From: Sporisorium sorghi
Lineage: Eukaryota > Basidiomycota > Ustilaginomycetes > Ustilaginales > Ustilaginaceae
Assembly: GCA_023212695.1 (NCBI GenBank)
Contig: JALCCG010000200.1
Coordinates: 1 to 39,218, forward strand
Length of the DNA: 39,218 nucleotides
Reading direction: 5' to 3'
Numbering within the stretch: the stretch's first letter is position 1; the number at the start of each line of letters is the position of its first letter. Position numbers and translations under genes: made by a program. The notes below the pieces were generated by a model that did not search any database, was not told where the DNA came from, and was given only the letters and a program-made list of their open reading frames with translations. This document shows, in pieces, positions 18,277 through 26,740 of this stretch.

Positions 18277-20310
18277 ATGCTGACACGGATTCACGTTTCT
18301 TGTCATGCTCCGTCTGCAGCTCCATCAGAGGCCAGCACGAGCACGCTGCGACGCGAACCTCTTGCCGCCTACAAGGGTCTCACTTTCGCAGAGACCTTGG
18401 AGGACCTCAGCAGTCGATTCATCGTCAACCTCCCCTCGGACGAGCTGTCGAGCATCGAGCGTATATGCTTTCAAGTCGAACAAGCTCACTGGTTCTACGA
18501 AGACTTTCTGCGCCCGCTCAATCCCTCGCTGCCATCTCTCGGCTTGCGACGCTTCTCGTCTTTCCTGCTGCACACCGCCTCGATGATCGTGCCGCTCATC
18601 CAGCGCTACATCACCGGCGGCAGCGGGCAGCAAGATCTCGAGGCCGCCTTCGACGAGTTCCTCAAGTACAAGACGCGCGTGCCCGTGTGCGGTGCCATCT
18701 TGCTCGCCGAAGACTGGAACAAGTGTCTTTTGGTCAAGGGGTGGAAGTCTTCAGCTGCCTGGGGTTTCCCCAAGGGCAAGATCAACCAGAACGAGCCCGA
18801 GCGCGATTGCGCCATTCGCGAGGTGCTTGAGGAGACCGGATACGACTGCACTCCACTGCTCCCCGAGGACAGCAAGGACTACATGGACCTCACGATGCGA
18901 GAACAGCGGCTGCGCCTGTACATTGTGCCTGGCGTCAAGGAGAGCACCAAGTTCGAGACGCTGACGCGCAAGGAGATCTCCAAGATCGCCTGGTTCAAGC
19001 TGAGCGACCTGCCTACGTGGAAAAAGTCCAAAGATCCTCCGGCTGGCATGGGCGGCGGCAAGTTCTACCTCATCTCGCCCTTCATCGGACGGCTGAAGCA
19101 GTGGATCCACACCAACAAGGCGACGCACCCGAACCGTCCTGCAGCAAGCCGATCGGAGCCTGTGATTGATTCGCAGCAGCATGCCGCATCGTCTCCGGCG
19201 CCCGCTGCCGCCAAAGCCGCGCCCGCAGCGGCGGTGCCAGCGTTTGTCGACACCACGTCGCTGTTCCCGTCCTTTTCTGGAGAGGACAAGGTGGCGCAGA
19301 ACAAGGTCGAGCCTCTGCCAGCTCCTCCCTCGAGCGACAAGCTCAAAGCGCTGCTTGGGCTGTCGTCTCCGACGCCCGAGCCGGCTCGAGCAGCTGCGCT
19401 CAGTGCGCCGGATAGCCAAGCCGCGGCGAGTGCTCTCGATCAGATGTTCCCCGGCGTGGGCGCCAAGATGATTCAAGCCTCTGGTGACGAACGTGGTCAG
19501 CAGCTTCTTTCGCTGCCGATGAACTCGAATGCTGCACCGCAAGGCGAAGCGAGTGGTGTGCCCACTCCGGCCGAGGCGCAGAACCGTGCTGCTCTTCTGT
19601 TAGCAGCTCTGAATCGCCCTGCTGCAGCTCACGACAACGCCCCATCTCCACCAGCGCCGCAAGCCAACGCGCTGCTCAACATGCTCAACGACCCATCTCG
19701 GAGCCAATCGCCGCTGCCGGCTCCGATCCTGCAAAAGTCGGGACAGGCGCAAAAGCTGTTGCAGATGCTGAGTGTAGGTTCGGGCCACGATCGCAGCGTA
19801 TCGCAGAGCAGCTTTGCCTCGTTCGACGCCAACAGCCCGGCGCCTTCGTTTGGTGGTGCGCACCAGGACGTGCCCGCTCCGAATGGTCCTAGTCCTCAAG
19901 CCGATGCGCTTCTGCGGATGCTGCAGCCTTCGTCGCCTTCGGGTGGAGCTGGATCGCAGTCGCCTCAGTCACAGGCAGCGGCGCCGAAGAACGATCTGCT
20001 GTCGATCCTGACTGCGGGCTTGCCAAGTGCGGATCGAGGTGGACCCGTGGAGGGATCGCAAGCTGGACCGCAGTTTGCATATGATCGTCCGATGGGCGGC
20101 AATTTCCAGCCCAACCCGCCGTTTGGCTTCCCGCCTCCGCCACCGCATATGATGGGGCCGGGCATGATGCCTCCTGGTCCGTTCCCGATGGGTCCCATGC
20201 CACCTGCGCCGGGGTCCGGTCAGCATCCGCAGGGCCCACCGCCGAATGGATGGGGGTTCATGCCGCCCCAACCTAACTTTGCGCCTTACTCGACTGGGCC
20301 TCCTTCCTGA
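18277..20310 (+). CDS. DCP2: mRNA decapping enzyme Dcp2 (Nudix hydrolase)
   Basis: The catalytic subunit that removes the m7G cap in 5'-3' mRNA decay, acting with Dcp1 in P-bodies. The N-terminal regulatory domain starts at LTFAETLEDLSSRFIVNLP. The Nudix box runs from G167 to about Y189 in the GX5EX7REVXEEXGY form, with RE at 181-182 and EE at 185-186. Box B follows, including an acidic/aromatic segment and EISKIAWFKLSDLP. Residues beyond 290 are low-complexity and hold six LLxxL-type helical motifs, then a Pro/Met/Gly-rich end. As drawn it is 677 residues from ATG 18277. That ATG lies upstream of a convincing 3' splice site (CTGAC at 18280-18284, CTGCAG ending 18319), so the real first exon may be upstream, possibly the DUF427 exons. 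The start is uncertain; the body from 18320 is certain. Confidence 0.92.
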   Translation: MLTRIHVSCHAPSAAPSEASTSTLRREPLAAYKGLTFAETLEDLSSRFIVNLPSDELSSIERICFQVEQAHWFYEDFLRPLNPSLPSLGLRRFSSFLLHTASMIVPLIQRYITGGSGQQDLEAAFDEFLKYKTRVPVCGAILLAEDWNKCLLVKGWKSSAAWGFPKGKINQNEPERDCAIREVLEETGYDCTPLLPEDSKDYMDLTMREQRLRLYIVPGVKESTKFETLTRKEISKIAWFKLSDLPTWKKSKDPPAGMGGGKFYLISPFIGRLKQWIHTNKATHPNRPAASRSEPVIDSQQHAASSPAPAAAKAAPAAAVPAFVDTTSLFPSFSGEDKVAQNKVEPLPAPPSSDKLKALLGLSSPTPEPARAAALSAPDSQAAASALDQMFPGVGAKMIQASGDERGQQLLSLPMNSNAAPQGEASGVPTPAEAQNRAALLLAALNRPAAAHDNAPSPPAPQANALLNMLNDPSRSQSPLPAPILQKSGQAQKLLQMLSVGSGHDRSVSQSSFASFDANSPAPSFGGAHQDVPAPNGPSPQADALLRMLQPSSPSGGAGSQSPQSQAAAPKNDLLSILTAGLPSADRGGPVEGSQAGPQFAYDRPMGGNFQPNPPFGFPPPPPHMMGPGMMPPGPFPMGPMPPAPGSGQHPQGPPPNGWGFMPPQPNFAPYSTGPPS

Positions 20311-20932
20311 TGCTCTGCGCTTCTTTGCCTCTCTCACTTTCAGACCCGATGTCGCCGGATGCTGACATACTATTTTCTCTCTGCTCTCAACGATGCTGGT
20401 TGGAGTGATGCTGTGTTGGAGCTGGAACGTGGGGTTGGTAGTTGATCGAGTCTCGTTTGATGCCAAGATGTCGAAGCTGTATCGCCTCATGGACATGTTT
20501 GCAGCTTCGAATCCACGTACCGTCCATTTAGCAATCACAAGCTCCTCATGATCCTCACACCCGCAATGAAGACAGCATCAGTCTGTGCGAGGCTGCTTGT
20601 AGAAGCAGGTGAGGCTGCGAGATGACACCGAATCTTCTTGGCTCGAGCTTCTTTGGCAGGCGAATTTCGAGCCGAATTTTAAGCGTTGCTGACGAGCGAA
20701 AGAAATCCCTTTTTTCCCTCCACACCGAGCGCTTACCCGGTCGAGGCACCTGACGAGTCAAAGGCATGCATCGTACCCTCAGCCCGCATGCAGAACTGCA
20801 CGCACGCACGCCCCTTTTTTGCGGCAGCGGCAAAGGTTAATTTTAATGCTCAGCTGTCCAAACGCTTGTCTTTGTTCTTCCATCACAAACACTTCGAGGG
20901 CGAGCATCGACGACGCAGCAAGAGAGATCGAG
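20311..20932. other. Intergenic region Dcp2-exopolyphosphatase
   Basis: About 620 bases containing the DCP2 3' end and the promoter of the next gene. An ATG in frame with the exopolyphosphatase lies at 20846. No other gene or structured element was recognised. Confidence 0.4.
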
Positions 20933-22450
20933 ATGATACTGTTCAGCGGAAGAGCTACGTCGTCTTCGGCGGCGATGCTGGTGTTGGGCCTGGCGACGGC
21001 GTTGGCGCATGCGCGTGCTGTGCCCAAGCTCAACGCGGCGCTCGATGTACAGCGCACAGCCGGCCAGGTGTCCTTCGCTCTCGACCCGCCCTCCCAGCCA
21101 TCATATTCCCTCACATACAACGCGACCGTAACGACGTTCTCCTCCGGCCTCGCGCGCCCCCCTGACTACTGGGCGACCGAGGAAGGCGTGGGCCACTTCT
21201 CCGAATGGTCCAAAGCCACCAAGCTCGCGTTCCTCACCGACTGGGTCGCGGGCAAAGCGCACGAATGGACCGTCGTCATGGGCAACGAAGGAGGCGATCT
21301 CGACTCGATGACGGCTGCGCTTACCTGGGCGTACCACGTATCGCATTCTACGCTGCACCACCCGCAGCCCCGGAAGGCGGTCGCGCTGCTCCAGACGCCC
21401 CTCGACGCGCTTGATTTGCGGCCGGAGAATAAAGTGGCGCTGGATAACTCGAAGATGAGCTCCGGCCACCGGGACCTGTTGACGATCGACGAGCTGCCGG
21501 CGCACCCAAGGGAGATTGCGCGGGGCGTGAGGGGTATCGTGCTCGTCGACCACCCGCTCCCGCTGAGCGTATGGGACGATGCAAAAGTCTTAGGCATAAT
21601 TGATCATCATTCCGACCGGGGGGTGGCGCCACATGCGAGCCCGAGGATCTTCGAAGCGGTCGCCAGCTGCACGACGCTGGTGGCTCGGCAGATGCTCGAC
21701 GAACTCGAAGCGCTCCCTTTGCCGCCCGACGGCCCGGGGGAGTACCACGTGCCGCACGAGCTGCTCGAGCTCGTCCTCGACGCCATCGCTATCGACTCGG
21801 ACGGCTTGAACCCCAAAAAATCCACACCCACCGACACCGACGTCTCACGCCGCGTACTGGCCCGCAGCAACTGGCACAACGACAGCCTCGCCGCCGTCAT
21901 GGACCGGCTGGACAAAGAGCTCGGCAGAGCCAAGCGCGATCTGTCCCACCTCTCGGTGCGCGACCTCCTCCGGCGCGACTGGAAAGGCGACGTCGTGCGC
22001 ACGCTGGACGAGGGTACACCGGATATCCACCTGGGTTTCGCATCGACACCCGTGTCGCTGGATGAGCAGATCAAGCGCACGAAGAGCGGGACGCTGCGCA
22101 GCTGGTTCAAGACCGAACGCCGCTGGACCGCCGAGATCCACGCTGACGTCAGCGTGTGCCTGAACAAGTACAAGAACGAGCATGGAGACAAGGTGAGGGA
22201 GATCGTGCTGACGGTTAGACATGATCATCGGATCGACGAGAGGCAGGCGGATAGTCTGTTCAAGGCGATCAGCACGGCGTTGAGGGAGAGGTTTGAGCTG
22301 CGCACGCATCCGAGGATGGGCAAGGGCGATGATGGCGTGGCGGGACGCCAGATGGTCTGGTGGCACGGCGAGGAGGAGGCGGGCAGGAAGGTGGTTAGGC
22401 CGATCGTGGAGGAGGCGGTCAAGCGGTGGGTGGCGCCACCGCCGCCGTGA
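20933..22450 (+). CDS. Exopolyphosphatase, Ppx1 type (DHH family) with N-terminal signal
   Basis: A 505-residue DHH-superfamily phosphoesterase that releases phosphate from polyphosphate ends. Metal-binding motifs occur in family order: GNEGGDLDSM at 117-126, VDH at 205-207, the DHH triad with following D at 224-228, and IDSD at 287-290. A DHHA2-type C-terminal domain follows (SLDEQIKRTKSGTLRSW onward). From ATG 20933 the protein opens with MILFSGRATSSSAAMLVLGLATALAHARA, a plausible signal peptide or anchor, unlike the cytosolic yeast Ppx1. An in-frame ATG at 20846 would add 29 residues and bury that signal; the frame beyond it starts at TTG 20819. It converges with the gene at 22750, with 299 bases between stops. 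Confidence 0.88.
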   Translation: MILFSGRATSSSAAMLVLGLATALAHARAVPKLNAALDVQRTAGQVSFALDPPSQPSYSLTYNATVTTFSSGLARPPDYWATEEGVGHFSEWSKATKLAFLTDWVAGKAHEWTVVMGNEGGDLDSMTAALTWAYHVSHSTLHHPQPRKAVALLQTPLDALDLRPENKVALDNSKMSSGHRDLLTIDELPAHPREIARGVRGIVLVDHPLPLSVWDDAKVLGIIDHHSDRGVAPHASPRIFEAVASCTTLVARQMLDELEALPLPPDGPGEYHVPHELLELVLDAIAIDSDGLNPKKSTPTDTDVSRRVLARSNWHNDSLAAVMDRLDKELGRAKRDLSHLSVRDLLRRDWKGDVVRTLDEGTPDIHLGFASTPVSLDEQIKRTKSGTLRSWFKTERRWTAEIHADVSVCLNKYKNEHGDKVREIVLTVRHDHRIDERQADSLFKAISTALRERFELRTHPRMGKGDDGVAGRQMVWWHGEEEAGRKVVRPIVEEAVKRWVAPPPP

Positions 22451-22749
22451 AGGAGCCAAGGAGGAAGGGGTGGCAATGGCTCAAAGCCTGAGGTCACTGC
22501 TGCATTTATGGATGGACCAGCCAGTGTGAGATGCTCGGTCTCGTCTGTAGCAAACGGCTCGAAGCGGAACAATGGAAGATGGGAATGTCATGCATTGATT
22601 GTCCTGCGTCGTGAGATTGCGTCCTGTATGCTGTGCTGAAACAAAATCCTCCTGATGAAATCCGCTGTGCTTACAACCACGCCCTCCTAATGCTGCTGTT
22701 CCTGCTACTCGCACCGCCCGCATCCGCCACCGCTCTCATACCATCCAAC

Positions 22750-25110
22750 TCAACCGTCTCGGTCGGGAAATGCAGCCTCTTCCCCCCCCGGCCCACTCGC
22801 GTACAGCACCGACGCGCGCCGCGACCCAGGCCGGTCGTTCTCCTCGTCATCCACCTCATCCTCCGCCTCCGCCCTGCCATCCACGGCCTCGTACCCCTCC
22901 GCCTCGGCCTGCGCGCGCTGCCTGTACCTCAAGTAGCGGCTCAGCACCATCGGCAGCAGACTCGCCAAGCTCAACAGCACGAGCTTGACCACCATCTCAC
23001 GGTTCCAGATGCGGTCGACGATGGCGCGCATCCCGCCGCCCGCGCTGCTCTTGGCCTTGTCGCGCAGCCCGCCCACCGTCATGCCCTCGTCCACGGGCAA
23101 AGCCTCGACAATCTCCTGCAGCAGGTCGCCCACCTGGCACGTGACAAAGTTCCACGGGATCGAGCCCACCGCCAGCGTGCCCGCGTACGGCACCAGCGGC
23201 ACGCCCAGCACGCCGCACGCGATGTTCATCAAACCGTACGGCACAATAGGCAGTACACGCAGTACGAGCAGATACGTCCACACGTTGCCGTTGCGCGCGC
23301 CGTTCCGGTTCGAAATAACCACGCTTCTCCCCGATGCCCGCGCCGCCCGCCCCGGAGACAGCGCCCGTCGCATCGCATCCAACGGTTTCGCCAACCCGGG
23401 CAACGACGTAATCAGCGGCGCCAACGGCGCCGACAACAAGTAGCAAAACACCCCGCCCACCGCCGTCAACACCGACGTATACAGCGTCCCCGAATACGTG
23501 CCGTACATGGCACCAAACACCACGTTCATGATCAAGCTCCCCGGCACCGTGAACGACTGCTTCCACGTGAAAAACGTGCCGAGCACCACGAGCGTGTGCA
23601 CAAACGCCTTGTTGCTGCTCTGCGCATACAGCTTGAGGCTCAGAGCGATCTCCTTGATCTCGGCGAGCGTGAGGCTGGTGATGTGCTTGGGCAGCGTCAG
23701 CGGCAGCGTCGAAAGCATAAACACAATGCAACACGTGGAAGCGGCAAAGATGGCAAAGAGGAATGCGAGCCGCGGAAGGTAGGGTCGCAGGTTGGGCATC
23801 GAGAGGCGCCACGAGCTGAGGTTGATCTGAATGCGCGGCAGCAGCGCGAGCAACGTCTTGCCGGCGCTTTGGATGCGGTACGTGTCGACGTCAAGCACAT
23901 TGTAGGAGCGCAGCGGTCGCTCTGAAGTAGACGTGGCGGTGGACGAAGTTGGCGTGGTCGAGCGGCTGGCGGGTGCACCACCAGAGACGAGGTGCGAGGG
24001 AAGGATGCCCTGGAACGCGCTCGCCGACGTGAGGGTCGAGTCCGGGCGTGTTGGCGGCGAATAGGCCCTCGAGCTTGCAACGGGCGAAGTGACGTTGGAC
24101 GTGGTGAGGGGCGGCGTGAACGGCCACTCGGCCAGGCTAGGAGGAGTGATTCGGTTGCGTTCGTCCATGTCCGCCGCCTGGGCAGCGTCGGCGGCGGCTT
24201 GTGCGGCGCTCCACTGATGCTTTGGAGGGCCGTGTTGCCGGATGGCCTGCTTGGGCACAAAGGGCTGACGGAAGGCATTGACGTACTGCTGGTACTCGCT
24301 CTGCTCGTCCGGGTCGCTCGTAGGTGTGAGCGGCGGGCTATCCTGATTCAAACCGATCAAGCCGTTGGGTGCAGCCGGCCTAGCGGATGGCATCACGAGC
24401 GGTTGCGGGCGCATGGGAAGTGAGTCATTGTTCACGTCGTCGGCTTCGGTCTGAGGCGTGTTGGGAGTGTTGCCCGAGGTGGTAGCAGAGTTGTTGACCG
24501 AGAAGGAGGACAAGAAGGACCGCAAGGCCGAGAGACGTGGCCTGCTGAATGCGTTGAAGGGAGCTGTCTTCTTCTTGTGCGAGTCGGACGAGTCGGATGA
24601 GTGGGAAGCGTCGCTTGCCGAGCGGGGGCGCGCTGCTGTGTTGCTCGGCGACGACGACGGACCGGCTGACCTCTCTGCTTCGGAGATGAGCTGTAAGCCT
24701 TGACCAAGGCTCGACATGGTTCGATCGCGCTCCATGTCTGCCCTACGCCATTGAGGTGTGTTGGAGGAAAGCGTATAGTCTGGTGTGCCCGGACCGCGGT
24801 CGAGTCCGTCCTGCAGCTCTACCCGGAGAGGCGAGAGGGCGGATCTGGACAGCTGCGAGACGGGAACAGCATTGGACGAGACCGAGCGGGCACGGGCTCG
24901 GCTGCCACGACCTTTGCGTGCAGATGAGGAGCTGGATGATGCTGCAGCGGCCTGCTCTTCGAACTCGACTGCTGGGGCCGACATGATTGGGAGCTCGGCG
25001 CTGGATGCATCATCGCTTGGTGTAAGCGCAACGGACGACTTTGATGATGAGGGATGATCTGTTCTCGCCCTCACCAAACGAGGAGGCGAGACTGGCGTCG
25101 TTTGCTCCAT
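22750..25110 (-). CDS. TMEM41/TVP38-type multispanning membrane protein (VTT/DedA domain)
   Basis: A 786-residue protein with about 440 disordered Ser/Pro/Thr-rich residues followed by a VTT (SNARE-associated Golgi) domain. The first membrane helix is near 446-471. The domain signature FTWKQSFTVPGSLIMNVVFGAM sits near residue 520, and LRVLPIVPYGLMNIACGV near 622, which resemble the TMEM41 subgroup. Animal TMEM41B and VMP1 are ER phospholipid scramblases; a lipid-transfer or Golgi/ER role here is an inference from the family. After the last helix (VVKLVLLSLASLLPMVL) comes a charged cytosolic tail of about 70 residues. The start ATG at 25110 is the only candidate before a stop-rich leader. The long N-terminal tail is not part of the family core. 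Confidence 0.88.
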   Translation of the reverse strand: MEQTTPVSPPRLVRARTDHPSSSKSSVALTPSDDASSAELPIMSAPAVEFEEQAAAASSSSSSARKGRGSRARARSVSSNAVPVSQLSRSALSPLRVELQDGLDRGPGTPDYTLSSNTPQWRRADMERDRTMSSLGQGLQLISEAERSAGPSSSPSNTAARPRSASDASHSSDSSDSHKKKTAPFNAFSRPRLSALRSFLSSFSVNNSATTSGNTPNTPQTEADDVNNDSLPMRPQPLVMPSARPAAPNGLIGLNQDSPPLTPTSDPDEQSEYQQYVNAFRQPFVPKQAIRQHGPPKHQWSAAQAAADAAQAADMDERNRITPPSLAEWPFTPPLTTSNVTSPVASSRAYSPPTRPDSTLTSASAFQGILPSHLVSGGAPASRSTTPTSSTATSTSERPLRSYNVLDVDTYRIQSAGKTLLALLPRIQINLSSWRLSMPNLRPYLPRLAFLFAIFAASTCCIVFMLSTLPLTLPKHITSLTLAEIKEIALSLKLYAQSSNKAFVHTLVVLGTFFTWKQSFTVPGSLIMNVVFGAMYGTYSGTLYTSVLTAVGGVFCYLLSAPLAPLITSLPGLAKPLDAMRRALSPGRAARASGRSVVISNRNGARNGNVWTYLLVLRVLPIVPYGLMNIACGVLGVPLVPYAGTLAVGSIPWNFVTCQVGDLLQEIVEALPVDEGMTVGGLRDKAKSSAGGGMRAIVDRIWNREMVVKLVLLSLASLLPMVLSRYLRYRQRAQAEAEGYEAVDGRAEAEDEVDDEENDRPGSRRASVLYASGPGGEEAAFPDRDG

Positions 25111-26740
25111 CTTGAGAGTGGGCTGCTGAGTCTATGGGTCCCGTCCTGTGTTTCCTATGGTCGGCCAGATGGCACGACGGATGGAAGGGGTGTGGGTAAA
25201 TGCTGGTAGTTGCTGAAGTGGTCGTCTATCGCTTCATACTCGAACAATATGCGATGAGCCTACAATGCTGAGTGTAGTTGGTGGTGGAGAAAGGTGATGA
25301 TAATGATGATGGTAGCAGAGTCAAGGGCGGGGTTGGATTGTTGTCCCTTGGCAAAAAAAAAAAAAAAAAAAAAAAGGCGTAAAGGCTTAGACGAGCTGAG
25401 AATCGACTGAAACTCAGCAGCAGCAGCACCAACAGCCAAGCGACGACGTGCGTGTGTCAACCTTTTTGACTTGCATCGGCTCGCGTTTCCGGATGATTCT
25501 TCTCCTTTTTTGTGCCCTTGTTTTTTTTGGGAATGAGAAGCGTCACGCAGAACGCAATAAAACATGACTGCAGCGTGTCAACGATTTTCCGAGGCAACAC
25601 AAAAGAGCCGCGGATGCTGTTGGCCATTCATCGTCATCGACCTCTCTCTCTCGCTCTCGGATACGCGACTAGATAGACAGCTGATCGCGAGGCCATACGA
25701 GATAGTACTGAATCACCATCGTTGTTGCGAAGGTCGCTCTTGCTGAGAAACGAGCTTCAAGGCCATGTTCTCGGGGTTTAGCCTCTTCGACAACGTCACA
25801 ACGCACAAGAGACGGAATCGGTGTTTGGCTCGGAATCTGAATTTTGTGAGCCCAACCTCGTTCCCACGGAGATGAGCATGACAAGCAGATCGCAACGGAT
25901 CTGGATCTCGTAAAGATCGCACCGCAGATCGGGGTTTCTCGTCGATATTGTTAGATTCAACCTCTCTCAAGCCGACGTTCAACGCGCAGTTCCAGACCTC
26001 GTTTGGAAAGGCCGCTGAGCCTGATGATCGTCTTGAGTGTGTCCAGCTTGGAGAGCTTCTAGAACTTGGTAAGAGAGGGTGACGCTCATCGCTAATCGCT
26101 GAGAGCGCATTGAGTCTGAACGAGTTGGTTGATTGGAAAGATCACCTCGAGTCGTGTGAGCCACGAGCTTCTTCGCACAGTTCGAACTTTCTTTCGCGCT
26201 TGGTCAGGGTGAACTTTGCGCTCTGCAGCTCGACTCTTTAGAAGCGGCATGTCCCCGAACCTTCGACCCGATATCAATCGCCTTATAAGATCTCTCTGCA
26301 CGGAGGATACGCATCCTGCGATGCAACGGAGCTCGAATCCCTATGGACGACTATATGATACTCTTAGCTCTACTGCTTGAGCTGTCTATCATTTGTAAGC
26401 ACTGCAGGTTCTTTCAGTCCTTTCTCACTTCACCGCCGCGAAACGATTTTCGTACTCACTGATCTCAAAGAATGAAGCGGACGAGCACAGTCAACGTCGT
26501 TGCGAATGCTTATTGTGAGATTCTTTTGATGAGCAGTGCAATGAAGAAGCACGAGCTTGGTATATGTACAAGTGATCAAGCAGCACGCCGAAGGTTGATG
26601 ACCTCAACCTCGCACGTGCACACTGGAAACTTGCAGAAAGTAACGATGAGACCTATCAAGAAAGACCATGAAGCGAAAGGATTACCGGAAGGGGGGGTAC
26701 GATAAATGCTGCGATGTGAGACTGAGGGGTGATTTTGCGC
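25111..26740. other. Intergenic region with A23 tract
   Basis: A 1.6 kb gap upstream of the TMEM41-like gene and downstream of the desaturase gene. An A23 run lies at 25353-25375, about 240 bases upstream of the TMEM41-like ATG. Only short frames without recognisable domains are present on either strand. I see no tRNA: TTCGAA-like words at 26179 and 26331 lack paired arms. Confidence 0.5.

Noticed and set aside
22633..23925. 430-codon plus-strand frame opposite the TMEM41-like gene
   Set aside because: Arg/His/Gln-rich low-complexity shadow; the VTT domain on the minus strand explains the region.
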